Source of the DNA: Desulfarculus sp.
Lineage (GTDB): Bacteria > Desulfobacterota > Desulfarculia > Desulfarculales > Desulfarculaceae
Reading direction: 5' to 3'
Assembly: GCA_003605055.1 (NCBI GenBank)
Contig: QZKP01000026.1
Location: forward strand, 1 to 59,815
DNA length: 59,815 nucleotides
Of this stretch, positions 31,228 through 39,606 are shown in pieces; the first letter of the stretch is position 1; each line of letters starts with the position of its first letter. The notes beneath the pieces are model-generated. The model was given only the letters and a program-made list of their open reading frames with translations, was not told the DNA's origin and ran no database searches. Both the position numbers and the translations under genes were made by a program.

Positions 31228-32189
31228 GCCGCCACCTCCCCCGCCGCCTTCTCCTCGGTGGTCAGCTTCATGAACACCTCCTCCAGGCTGGCCGAGACCG
31301 GGGTGAGCTCCAGCAGGCCGTGGCCGGCGGTGACCACCGCCTGGGCCACCCTGGCCGCCACCTCGGGTCCGCCGTCAGTCTCCAGGGTGAAGTAGCAGGC
31401 GCCCTCGCCCTGGGCCGGGGGCCCCTGGCACATCACCGACTCCACGCCGGGCACCCGGCCCAGGAGCTGGGTCAGGTCCCGCTCCGGTCCCTGCACGTTC
31501 AGGCGCAGGCTGGCGGCCCCGCCCTGGCCGGCCCGGAGCAGGGCCGGCGGCCCCTCGACCACCAGGCGGCCCTGGTTGATGATGACCACCTTGGAGCAGG
31601 TGGCGGCCACCTCGGGCAGGATGTGGCTGGAGAGCACCACGGTCTTGCTGCCGGCGAAGCCCTTGATAAGGCTCCTGATCTCCACGATCTGCCCTGGGTC
31701 CAGGCCTATGGTGGGTTCGTCCAGGATCAGCACCGGCGGGTCGCCCAAGAGGGCCTGGGCCAGGCCCACCCTCTGGCGATAGCCCTTGGAGAGCTGCTTG
31801 ATGAGTTGGCCGGCGCGGGACTCCAGCCCCACCGCGGCCGTCACCCGGCTCACCTCGCCCTTGGCGCGGGTGGAGTCCAGACCCTTGACCCCGGCCACGA
31901 AGCGCAAATACTCCCGGATGCGCATGTCGCCGTAAAGAGGTACGTTTTCCGGCATGTACCCCACCAGGCGGCGGGCGGCCATGGCCTTGTCCACCACGTC
32001 GTAGCTGCCGATGGTGGCCTGGCCGCTGCTGGGCGGGAAGAAGCCGGTGAGCACCCGCATGGTGGTGGTCTTGCCCGCGCCGTTGGGGCCCAGGAAGCCC
32101 AGGATCTCGCCGCGCTCCACCTTGAAGCTCAGGCGGTCCACGGCCACGGTGGCTCCGAAGCGCTTGGTCAGCTCCTTAACCTCGATCAT
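31224..32189 (-). CDS. ABC transporter ATP-binding protein, GldA-like
   Basis: The 321-residue ATPase has Walker A GPNGAGKT (34-41), signature LSKGYRQRVGLAQALL, Walker B LILDEPTIGLDPGQ and an H-loop in SSHILPEV. A C-terminal regulatory extension (about 225-321) follows. ATG 32189, giving MIEVKELTKRFG, matches the family; upstream in-frame sequence runs through the leader hairpin and is not convincing as protein. It is first in a coupled run of seven genes ending at moaC. Confidence 0.94.
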   Translation of the reverse strand: MIEVKELTKRFGATVAVDRLSFKVERGEILGFLGPNGAGKTTTMRVLTGFFPPSSGQATIGSYDVVDKAMAARRLVGYMPENVPLYGDMRIREYLRFVAGVKGLDSTRAKGEVSRVTAAVGLESRAGQLIKQLSKGYRQRVGLAQALLGDPPVLILDEPTIGLDPGQIVEIRSLIKGFAGSKTVVLSSHILPEVAATCSKVVIINQGRLVVEGPPALLRAGQGGAASLRLNVQGPERDLTQLLGRVPGVESVMCQGPPAQGEGACYFTLETDGGPEVAARVAQAVVTAGHGLLELTPVSASLEEVFMKLTTEEKAAGEVAA

Positions 32190-32232
32190 AGGCGCAACCC
32201 CCGGGGTGTGAGCATGAGACAAAACCCGCGCC

Positions 32233-32255
32233 GGCCGGCGAGCCAAGGGCCGGCC
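32233..32255 (-). other. GC hairpin in the leader of the Gld-like operon
   Basis: A 7-bp perfect stem GGCCGGC/GCCGGCC (32233-32239 and 32249-32255) with a 9-base loop lies between the putative promoter and the ATPase ATG. There is no T tract on either side, so it is more likely a leader structure than a terminator. Confidence 0.4.
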
Positions 32256-32274
32256 CAGCCCCGGCGAGACACTA

Positions 32275-32303
32275 TTTTTACCAGCCTGACTGTTGGGTGT
32301 AAA
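32275..32303 (-). promoter_or_regulatory. Candidate sigma70 promoter of the Gld-like operon
   Basis: On the minus strand TTTACA (32298-32303) and TAAAAA (32275-32280) are 17 bases apart, upstream of the ATPase gene and downstream of the nitroreductase gene. The -10 element departs from consensus, so this is a moderate call. Confidence 0.45.
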
Positions 32304-32363
32304 GGCTTGTTTTCCGACGGACAAGGTAACTTTAGGCCTCAGGGGGCTAGGCCAAACCTGGGC

Positions 32364-33788
32364 TCAGTCCAGGCCGGCCTTGACGGGCCCGCAGGAGACC
32401 ACGTACAGGGGCTGGCCGCCGGGCGGCAGGCCGGCCGCCGCCGCCACCTCCCGGTCGAAAAAGGCGCCCACCCCGCAGCAGCCCAGGCCCAGGGCCGTGG
32501 CCGCCAGATACAGGCGCTGGCCCGCGCGGCCGGCGGCCAGCATGGCCTGGCGGTAGGCGCGGGGGCCGGCCGCGGCCTCCATCTGCGCCAGGTCGGCCCA
32601 GAACACCAGGCTGAGGGCCGCCGCCCCGGTCCAGAGCTGGCCCAGGCAGGCCGGGCCCAGGCCGGGGCGGGGGTCCGCCGTCTCCAGGGCGGCCAGGGCC
32701 CGTTGCTGGGGATGGTACTGATACAGGCCGGCCGGCAGGTCCGGGCCCGGGCCCAGCAGCACCCGGGCCTGGCAGGCCGCGTCCGCGGGCAGGGCCGCGG
32801 CCAGGAGCAGGGCCGCCTGGCCCGCATCCAGGCCCCGGCGCAAAAAGTTGCGCCGCGAGCGGCGCTTGGCCGCCACCGCGGCCAGGCCGGGGTCGGCCTC
32901 GGGCGGCCGCGGCGAGAGCAGGCGGGCCTCCTTGGGCACCGGCGGCTGAGGCCAGACGGGCTCGGGCCGGGGGGCCTTGAGCGCGCCGGACCGGCAGGCG
33001 GCCAGGATGGCCGGGTCGCCGCCCTCCCGCGGGCTCGAGGGCTCCGCCTCCGGGGGCTGCCAGGCCTCCTGGGCCAAGGGCTCGGCCTGGACCGTGCGGC
33101 CGGCCAGCAGGCCGACCAGGGGGGCCTCGCGCTCCGGGTCCAGGCCCAGCAGCCGGGCCAGCGCGTCGTCGGCGAACTCCAGGTGCAGGTGCGGCTGCAG
33201 GCCGGCCGCGGCGCAGGCCAGCTCCAGGTTGGTCAGTAAATGGCCGGCGTCCAGCAGGCAGTAGCGCCAGGCCCGGGAGCCGTACTTCCACAGGCTGCGC
33301 CAGAATACGGCGCTGATGGTAAAGCCCAGGCCGCGCGGGCTCCCGCCCAGGGCCGCGGCCAGGGATCCGGCCAGGGGGCCGGAGCGCAGGGGGTGCAGCC
33401 CCAGGGACTGCGGCGCCAAGTGCCACAGGCCGTCGTCCAGGTATTCCAGGCCCTGGGCGAACAGGTAGAGCTCGGCCGGGTACAGGGCGCCGGCGCTGGC
33501 CGGGGCCCGCAGATGCAGGCCTTGGCCGGCCTGGGCGGTGAGCCCCGCGGCCAGCCAGAGCAGGCCGGCCAGGCCGGCCTGGTCCAGGGCCGGCGCCTGT
33601 TGCCAGGGCCGCGAGGGCCAGGAAAGGGCCAGAGGCCAGAAGGGCGCGGTGCTCAGGGCGGGCTGGGGCAGGGGCCGCGGCTGGAGCCCGGCGTAGCGCT
33701 TGAAAGGCCAGGGCTGATTGCCCCAGTCCAGGCCGTGGCCGCCCAGGCCGCCGCGGTCGTAGGCGGTGCTTTGGTGATAGCTAAGCAA
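32364..33788 (-). CDS. SagB/ThcOx-type tandem nitroreductase (TTG start)
   Basis: The 474-residue protein has two nitroreductase-fold halves. The first (about 1-240) opens with the SagB-type YHQSTAYDRGG, DWGNQPWPFKRY and SAGALYPAELYL. The second (about 300-474) has AKRRSRRNFLRRGLD, RAGQRLYLAATALGLGCCGVGAF and VVSCGPVK. SagB enzymes use FMN to oxidise azolines in peptides, but no cyclodehydratase is nearby, so the substrate is unknown. TTG 33788 has an AGGAG site 7 bases upstream, inside the preceding small reading frame. Confidence 0.88.
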   Translation of the reverse strand: MLSYHQSTAYDRGGLGGHGLDWGNQPWPFKRYAGLQPRPLPQPALSTAPFWPLALSWPSRPWQQAPALDQAGLAGLLWLAAGLTAQAGQGLHLRAPASAGALYPAELYLFAQGLEYLDDGLWHLAPQSLGLHPLRSGPLAGSLAAALGGSPRGLGFTISAVFWRSLWKYGSRAWRYCLLDAGHLLTNLELACAAAGLQPHLHLEFADDALARLLGLDPEREAPLVGLLAGRTVQAEPLAQEAWQPPEAEPSSPREGGDPAILAACRSGALKAPRPEPVWPQPPVPKEARLLSPRPPEADPGLAAVAAKRRSRRNFLRRGLDAGQAALLLAAALPADAACQARVLLGPGPDLPAGLYQYHPQQRALAALETADPRPGLGPACLGQLWTGAAALSLVFWADLAQMEAAAGPRAYRQAMLAAGRAGQRLYLAATALGLGCCGVGAFFDREVAAAAGLPPGGQPLYVVSCGPVKAGLD

Positions 33789-33939
33789 AAGCGTGCTCCT
33801 GACCTCGGGGCAGGGAGGCGGGGCCGTGCAGGCGGGCCGGCTCCTGGCCCCGGAAGGCCAGCGTCTGCCGGCCGCGGGCCAGCCGCCGGGGCACGGTCTC
33901 CTGTGGTTCTGCCTGCCGCTGCAGGGGCCCTGCCGCCAT
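33781..33939 (-). CDS. Possible 52-residue leader peptide gene upstream of the nitroreductase
   Basis: A short reading frame begins with ATG 33939 and ends with TAG at 33781-33783, overlapping the nitroreductase TTG by eight bases. A GAGG element lies six bases before the ATG and a TATAAT box about 25 bases upstream. The product is rich in Arg, Gln, Pro and Ala, and I recognise no family. It may be a coupling leader, a small protein or noise. The 8-base overlap and the location of the next ribosome binding site inside it favour translation. Confidence 0.4.
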   Translation of the reverse strand: MAAGPLQRQAEPQETVPRRLARGRQTLAFRGQEPARLHGPASLPRGQEHAFA

Positions 33940-33963
33940 ATGCCGCCTCGCCTACTTTAGGTT

Positions 33964-33969
33964 ATTATA
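33964..33969 (-). promoter_or_regulatory. -10 box TATAAT before the leader ORF and nitroreductase
   Basis: A consensus TATAAT on the minus strand lies 25 bases before ATG 33939, in the 79-base divergent gap before the GH57 gene. The matching -35 position (about 33987-33992) reads CAACCG and is poor, so an activator or another start may be involved. Confidence 0.45.
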
Positions 33970-34018
33970 CAGGGGACCGCGCGCCCGGTTGGGGGCCGGC
34001 GCCGCGAACGAGGAGAAT

Positions 34019-36406
34019 ATGAGCCGCTACGTATGCATCCACGGGCACTTCTACCAGCCGCCCCGGGAAAACCCCTGGCTGGAGGTGGTGGAGGTGCAGG
34101 ATTCGGCCTCTCCCTACCACGACTGGAACCAGCGCGTCACCGCCGAGTGCTACGCCCCCAACGCCGCGGCCCGCCGCCTGGGCGGCAAGGGCACCATCGA
34201 GCGCATCGTAAACAACTACGAAAAGATCTCCTTTGACTTCGGTCCCACCCTGCTCTCCTGGCTGGCCGGCGGGGCCCCGGAGGTGCAGCAGGCCCTGATC
34301 CAGGCCGACCGCCTCAGCGCCGCCCGCTGGGGCCAGGGCAACGCCCTGGCCCAGGTGTACAACCACCTTATCATGCCCCTGGCCAACCGCCGGGACAAGC
34401 TCACCCAGATCCGCTGGGGTCTGATGGACTTCGCCCACCGCTTCGGCCGTCCGGCCCAGGGCATGTGGCTGGCCGAGACCGCGGTGGACGGCGAGACCCT
34501 GGAGCTGATGGCCGCCGAGGGGGTCAAGTTCACCATCCTGGCCCCCCGGCAGGCCCAGGCCGTGCGTCCCGGCCCGGACGCCCCCTGGCAGAAGATAACC
34601 CCCGGGGAGATAGACGTCAGCCGGCCCTACAACGTGCCCCTGCCCGGCGGCGGCCGCATGGCCGTTTTTTTCTACCACCGCGGCCTGGCCCAGGCCGTGG
34701 CCTTCGAGAACCTGCTCAACGACGGGGGCCAGTTCGCCCGGCGCATCAAAGAGAGCCTGCCTCCGGCCGAGAACGGACCCAGCCTGCTCTCCCTGGCCAC
34801 CGACGGCGAGTCCTACGGCCACCACCACCGCTACGGCGAGATGGCCCTGGCCTACGCCCTGGAGCAGTTGGAGCAGGACCCGTCCGTGCAACTGACCAAC
34901 TACGCCTCCTTTCTGGCCGCCAACCCGCCGCAGGTGGAGGCGCAGATCGTGGAGAACTCCTCCTGGTCCTGCGTGCACGGGGTGGAGCGCTGGCGCGCCA
35001 ACTGCGGCTGCGCCCTGCAGCCGCAGCGGGGCGGGCAGCAGGCCTGGCGCCGGCCCCTGCGCGAGGGCCTGGATCGCCTGGGCGACCGCCTGGCCGCCCT
35101 GTTCGAGAAACATGGCGGCGAGCTGCTGAAAGGCCCCTGGGCGGCCCGCGACGAGTACCTGGCCCTGATCCTGGACGAGTCCCCGGACCGGCGGCGGGAG
35201 TTCCTGGCCAAGCACCAGGCCCGGGAGCTGAACGAGGAGGAGCGGGTGCGGGCGCTGAAGCTGTTGGAGTGCCAGCGCTGGGGCCAGAGCATGTTCACCT
35301 CCTGCGGCTGGTTCTACGACGACATCGCGGGCCTGGAGGCGGTGCAGAACCTGCGCTGCGCGGCTCGGGCCCTGCAACTGGCCGCCGAGCTGGACGGCGC
35401 GAACTGGGAGGAGGACCTGGTGGCCGTGCTGGCCCAGGCCCGCAGCAACCAGCCGGCCGAGGGCAGCGGCGAGGACATCTGGCGGCGGCGGGTGGTGCCG
35501 GCCAGGGTGGGCCCCCGGCGGGTGGCCGCCCACGCGGCCATCAGCGGGGTGCTGGGCGAGGAGCCGCCCTCCCACCGCCTTTTCATCTACAACCTGGAGG
35601 CCAGCGGCCACCACCACCGCTCGGGCCTGGGGTTGGAGCTGTCCTGGGGCGCCCTCACCGTGACCCACCGCCGCCTGGGCGATCCCCGGCGCCTGGTCTA
35701 CACAGCCCTCCACCCCGGCGGCCACGAGTTCTACGCCCGGGTGGGGCCCCAGCCGCCCGACTGGGACCCCGAGGCCCTGGACGAACCCCTGGAGCCGTTG
35801 CTGCGGCTGCTGGACCTGGGCGCGATCAAGGATATCCTGCAAAAGCGGCTGGGCGGGGAGGAATACTCCCTGGCCGACCTGTTCCTGGAGGGCCGCCGCA
35901 GCCTGGCCCTGGCCGTGCTGGAGCGCACCCTGGTGCGGGAGTGGGACCGGGCGCGCAACCTCTTCGAGACCCACCGCGAGACCATGCTGTTCCTCAAGAA
36001 GATCAGCGTGCCCTTGCCCACGGTGTTCGAGGCCCTGGCCCGGGCGGTGCTGGCCGGGGAGCTGATCCAGGGCCTGGCCGCCGGCGTGCAGGGGCCCGGG
36101 CCCGAGCGCCTGGGCGAGCTGGTGCGCACGGCCCGCGCCCTGGAGTTGAACCTAGTGGGGCCCCGCCTGCTGCGCGCTCTGGAGGAGGCGCTCAAGGCCG
36201 CCCTGGAGGGGTTGGCCCAGAAGCCCGGCGAGGCGGCCTTACTGCACCAGGCCCTGAACATCCTGGACCTGGCCGCGGCCTTGGAGGCCGAGCCCAACCT
36301 CTGGGCCGCCCAGAACCTCTACTACCGGCTGCTGCAGAGGCGCAGCAACGAGGCCCTGGACCCCGGCCTGGCCGAGCTGGGCCGGCGCCTGAACTTCGCC
36401 CTGTAG
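34019..36406 (+). CDS. GH57 / DUF3536 glycoside hydrolase
   Basis: The 795-residue cytoplasmic GH57-fold protein has an N-terminal HGHFYQPPRENPW (8-20), a conserved Glu in MWLAETAVD (E153) and SLATDGESYGHHHRYGEM with the second acidic residue. A DUF3536 region and a helical C terminus (about 600-795) follow. It probably acts on alpha-glucan, though DUF3536 members are not well characterised. ATG 34019 has GAGGAG just upstream. A second GH57 gene follows after 13 bases. Confidence 0.9.
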   Translation: MSRYVCIHGHFYQPPRENPWLEVVEVQDSASPYHDWNQRVTAECYAPNAAARRLGGKGTIERIVNNYEKISFDFGPTLLSWLAGGAPEVQQALIQADRLSAARWGQGNALAQVYNHLIMPLANRRDKLTQIRWGLMDFAHRFGRPAQGMWLAETAVDGETLELMAAEGVKFTILAPRQAQAVRPGPDAPWQKITPGEIDVSRPYNVPLPGGGRMAVFFYHRGLAQAVAFENLLNDGGQFARRIKESLPPAENGPSLLSLATDGESYGHHHRYGEMALAYALEQLEQDPSVQLTNYASFLAANPPQVEAQIVENSSWSCVHGVERWRANCGCALQPQRGGQQAWRRPLREGLDRLGDRLAALFEKHGGELLKGPWAARDEYLALILDESPDRRREFLAKHQARELNEEERVRALKLLECQRWGQSMFTSCGWFYDDIAGLEAVQNLRCAARALQLAAELDGANWEEDLVAVLAQARSNQPAEGSGEDIWRRRVVPARVGPRRVAAHAAISGVLGEEPPSHRLFIYNLEASGHHHRSGLGLELSWGALTVTHRRLGDPRRLVYTALHPGGHEFYARVGPQPPDWDPEALDEPLEPLLRLLDLGAIKDILQKRLGGEEYSLADLFLEGRRSLALAVLERTLVREWDRARNLFETHRETMLFLKKISVPLPTVFEALARAVLAGELIQGLAAGVQGPGPERLGELVRTARALELNLVGPRLLRALEEALKAALEGLAQKPGEAALLHQALNILDLAAALEAEPNLWAAQNLYYRLLQRRSNEALDPGLAELGRRLNFAL

Positions 36407-36419
36407 AAAGGCGGCCCCC

Positions 36420-38546
36420 TTGCCCGAGCCTCCTTCCCGCATGACTTTGCTCTTGGTCCTGCACGCCCACCAGCCGGTGGGCAACTTCGACCGCGTGTTC
36501 GCCCAGGCCATGGCCGATTGCTACCGGCCGGTGGTGCAGGCCCTGGCCGCCTACCCGGAGATACGCTGCGGCCTGCACTTCTCCGGGCCGCTGTTGCTGT
36601 GGATGCAGCGTCGGGAGCCGGAGCTGCTGGAGCAGATCGCCGCCCTGTGCGACCGGGGCCAGGTGGAGATGCTCACCGGCGGCTTTTACGAGCCCCTGTT
36701 GGCCTCGGTGCCGGCCCGCGACGCCCTGGCCCAGATAGAGCTGCAGACCGCGGCCACCCAGCGCCTGTTCGGCCAGACGCCCAGCGGATTCTGGCTGGCC
36801 GAGCGCATCTGGGAGCCGTCGCTGCCGGCCAAGCTGGCGCCGGCCGGCCTGGGTTACACCATCGTGGACGACACCCACTTCTACTACGCCGGCCTGCAGC
36901 CCAAGGACATGTTCGGCTTTCACCTGACCGAGCGCGAGGGCCATACCCTGGCCCTGTTTCCTACCCACAAGGACCTCCGCTACACCATTCCCTTCCGGGA
37001 ACCGGAGGAGACCATCGCCTTCTTGCGCGAGGCCTTGGATAAATACGGCCCCACCTGCGCCACTTACGGCGACGACATGGAGAAGTTCGGGCTCTGGCCC
37101 CAGACCTGGGAGTGGGTCTTCGGCCAGGGCTGGCTGCTCCGCTTCTTCGAGGCCCTGCTGGCCGAGCAGGACTGGCTGGTCACCGGCCTGCCCGGCCAGT
37201 TTATAGCCGCCCACCCGCCCGCCGGCCGGGTGTACCCGCCCACCGCCTCCTACGAGGAGATGCTCACCTGGGCCCTGCCCGCCGAGGCCAGCCAGGCCCT
37301 GGAGGGCCTGATCCACGAGCTGCAGGACGAGGGCCGCTACGAGCAGGTGCGGCGCTTCCTGCGCGGGGGCATGTGGGACAACTTCCTGGTCAAGTACCGC
37401 GAGTCCAACCTCATGCACAAGCGCATGCTCTGGGTGAGCGGCAAGCTTTCTGAGCGCGGCCTGGCCGGCCCGGCCCGGGACCACCTGCTGGCCGCCCAGT
37501 GCAACTGCGCCTACTGGCACGGCCTGTTCGGCGGGCTGTATCTGGGCCACCTGCGCCAGGCGGTGCACAGCAACCTCATCGCCGCCGAGGCCCAGGCCGA
37601 CCAGGCGGTGCTGGGCCCCGGGCCCTGGGCGAGCTGCACGGTCACGGACCTGGACCGCGACGGCTGGGACGAGGTGGTGCTGGCCGCGCCGGAGATGGAC
37701 ACGGTGGTCCACCCGGGCTACGGCGGCTCGCTGAGCGTCTTAAACCTGCGGGCCGCCCGCTGCAACCTGGCCGACACCCTCACCCGGCGGCGGGAGGCCT
37801 ACCACCGCCTGCTGGAGCAGCCGCCCGCGCCCGCGCCCGCGGCCCTGGGCGAGGAGTCGGTGCCCTCCATCCACGAGATCGTGGCCTTCAAGGAAGAGAA
37901 CCTGGAGCGGCTGCTGATCTACGACTGGTACCAGCGGGCCTGCTTCCAGGACCATCTGCTGGCCCCGGGCGCGGACCTCCGCAAGTTCCAGGCCCCGGAC
38001 TACGGCGAGTGGGGCGATTTGATCACCGGCCCCTTCGCCGTCCTGGAGCACGGCGCGGACCAGGACGCCGCCTGGTGCGCCCTGCGCCGGGAGAGCCTGA
38101 TCTTCGCGCCGGGCGGGCCTTTCCCCCTGGCCGTGGACAAGACCTTCCGCCTGCAGGCCGGCGGGCGCCTGAGCTGCGCCTACGCCCTCTCCACCACCCA
38201 CCCGGACACCCCGGCCTGCCGCCTGGCCGTGGAGTTGAACCTGACCCTCTTGGCCGCCGAGGACCAGGGCAAGCGCCTGGAGATCAATAGCCAGGCCTAC
38301 GGGCTGGGCCGGGCCTTCGCCGTGGAGCAGGCCGCGGAGCTGCGCCTGGTCAACGAGCCCGACGGACTGGCCCTGCGCATCCTGCCCAGCGCGCCGGCCG
38401 CGGTCTGGCACTACCCGGTGGAGACGGTGAGCAACTCCGAGTCCGGCCTGGAGCGCACCTACCAGGGCAGCTCCCTGAGCCTGGTCTGGCCGCTGCCGGC
38501 CGGCGCCGCGGAAACCCGGCTGGAGCTGAGCCTGGAGCTGGCGTGA
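36420..38546 (+). CDS. GH57 alpha-amylase / 4-alpha-glucanotransferase
   Basis: The 708-residue GH57 enzyme carries LHAHQPVGNF (15-23), nucleophile E128 in GFWLAERIWEPSLP and the acid in YGDDMEKFGLWP (D218/D219). DUF1925 and DUF1926 beta-sandwich domains follow, as in Thermococcus 4-alpha-glucanotransferase. It is expected to rearrange or degrade glycogen-like glucans in the cytoplasm. TTG 36420 with AAAGG 8 bases upstream is chosen; ATG 36441 has no ribosome binding site. Its stop overlaps the sfsA GTG. Confidence 0.92.
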   Translation: MPEPPSRMTLLLVLHAHQPVGNFDRVFAQAMADCYRPVVQALAAYPEIRCGLHFSGPLLLWMQRREPELLEQIAALCDRGQVEMLTGGFYEPLLASVPARDALAQIELQTAATQRLFGQTPSGFWLAERIWEPSLPAKLAPAGLGYTIVDDTHFYYAGLQPKDMFGFHLTEREGHTLALFPTHKDLRYTIPFREPEETIAFLREALDKYGPTCATYGDDMEKFGLWPQTWEWVFGQGWLLRFFEALLAEQDWLVTGLPGQFIAAHPPAGRVYPPTASYEEMLTWALPAEASQALEGLIHELQDEGRYEQVRRFLRGGMWDNFLVKYRESNLMHKRMLWVSGKLSERGLAGPARDHLLAAQCNCAYWHGLFGGLYLGHLRQAVHSNLIAAEAQADQAVLGPGPWASCTVTDLDRDGWDEVVLAAPEMDTVVHPGYGGSLSVLNLRAARCNLADTLTRRREAYHRLLEQPPAPAPAALGEESVPSIHEIVAFKEENLERLLIYDWYQRACFQDHLLAPGADLRKFQAPDYGEWGDLITGPFAVLEHGADQDAAWCALRRESLIFAPGGPFPLAVDKTFRLQAGGRLSCAYALSTTHPDTPACRLAVELNLTLLAAEDQGKRLEINSQAYGLGRAFAVEQAAELRLVNEPDGLALRILPSAPAAVWHYPVETVSNSESGLERTYQGSSLSLVWPLPAGAAETRLELSLELA

Positions 38547-39292
38547 GCGGCCGCGGCCTGGCCGGGGTCTGCCACCATTTCCCCGAACCCCTGCTGCCCG
38601 GCCGCCTGCTGCGCCGATACAAACGCTTCCTGGCCGAGGTGGAGCTGGCCGGCGGGGAGCGGGCGGCTGCCCACTGCCCCAACTCGGGCTCCATGCTGGG
38701 CTGCCTGGAGGAGGGCGCGCCGGTCATGCTCAGCCGGGCGGCCAACCCGGCCCGGAGCACCCGCTACACCTGGGAGATGATCTTCACCCACGGCGGCTGG
38801 GTGGGCATTAACACGCTCTTGCCCAACCGTCTGGCCGCCCTGGCCGCCCAGCGCCGCGTGCTGGGGATCTTCCGGGGCGCCACGCGGGTGCGCCGGGAGG
38901 TGCCGGTGGGGGCGCACACGCGCCTGGATTTGCTGGTGGAGCGGCCGGCCGGGCCCCTGTACCTGGAGGTCAAGAACGTCACCCTGGTGCGGGAGGCCGT
39001 GGCCCTTTTCCCGGACGCGGTGACCACGCGGGGGGCCAGGCACCTGGAGGCGCTCATGGAGCTGGCGGGCCAAGGCGTGCAGGCGGCCATGGTCTATGTG
39101 GTGCAGCGGGGCGACGCGGCGTCGTTTGCCCCGGCTCAGGACATAGACCCCCGCTACGCCGAGTTGTGGCGGCGGGCCCAGGCGGCCGGGGTGAACACGG
39201 TGGTCTTGCAGGCCGCGGTCTCGCCCCAGCGGGTGTGCCTGCGCCGGCGCCTGCCCCTGCAGCAGGGCTGGCAGGCGGGCCGGCCTAGTTAA
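38543..39292 (+). CDS. sfsA: SfsA family DNA/RNA nuclease
   Basis: The 249-residue protein has an N-terminal OB-fold part (RRYKRFLAEVEL, AHCPNSGSMLGCLEEGAPV) and a PD-(D/E)xK-like core with D129, E142 and K144 (LYLEVKNVTL). It was named sugar fermentation stimulation protein in E. coli, where it was later tied to nuclease activity. The GTG start overlaps the GH57 stop (GTGA). Whether the glucan context matters is unclear, since sfsA has many neighbours in different genomes. Confidence 0.93.
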   Translation: MSGRGLAGVCHHFPEPLLPGRLLRRYKRFLAEVELAGGERAAAHCPNSGSMLGCLEEGAPVMLSRAANPARSTRYTWEMIFTHGGWVGINTLLPNRLAALAAQRRVLGIFRGATRVRREVPVGAHTRLDLLVERPAGPLYLEVKNVTLVREAVALFPDAVTTRGARHLEALMELAGQGVQAAMVYVVQRGDAASFAPAQDIDPRYAELWRRAQAAGVNTVVLQAAVSPQRVCLRRRLPLQQGWQAGRPS

Positions 39293-39606
39293 CTATGGGT
39301 GCATCAGGGAGAAAAAATTAGGAAATATTCCAGTAAGGCGGAATAGCTGAAATAAAAATTACCATATAAATTCTATATATTATAGGTCATGACTAGGATA
39401 TCTCCGCTGGCCTCTTGCCGCGGGGGTTAACCTACGGAAAATGTAAATAAACTAAGCAGATAGGTCTTGACAGACAATCAAGCCGGCCTATAACATTACC
39501 CTGTTTGCAATAGGAGCACGCCGGCTGTCCGCGCTTCTGCGGCCAGCTTGGTTTATCTGCCGGACAACCGACGCCTGACCCAAGGTGGGGAGGTGATAGC
39601 CGCGCC
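39293..39606. other. AT-rich intergenic regulatory region before the Tmc-like genes
   Basis: The 314-base stretch has no convincing gene and is far more AT-rich than its surroundings. It holds the palindromes GGAA-ATA-TTCC (39321-39331), CTATA-TAT-TATAG (39373-39385) and GGTTAACC (39425-39432). It then holds a near-consensus promoter at 39467-39494 and a GGAGGTGAT ribosome binding site at 39589-39597. An imperfect GC hairpin (about 39523-39546) lies in the transcribed leader. Confidence 0.7.
39467..39494 (+). promoter_or_regulatory. Strong sigma70 promoter of the Tmc-like operon
   Basis: Consensus TTGACA (39467-39472) and TATAAC (39489-39494) are separated by 16 bases. Transcription would start near 39501 and give a leader of about 105 bases before ATG 39607. 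The GGTTAACC palindrome ends 34 bases before the -35 box, a plausible activator site. Confidence 0.75.

Noticed and set aside
30460..32189. Gliding motility function for the Gld-type genes
   Set aside because: The same ATPase, permease and GldG-like set occurs in many non-gliding bacteria, and no other gld, spr or agl genes are in the window.
32190..32324. 45-codon N-terminal extension of the GldA-like ATPase
   Set aside because: It runs through the leader hairpin and up to the candidate promoter and adds no domain; the family start is at 32189.
36420..36443. ATG 36441 as start of the second GH57 gene
   Set aside because: No ribosome binding site precedes it, while TTG 36420 has AAAGG at good spacing; the first residues do not decide it, so some doubt remains.
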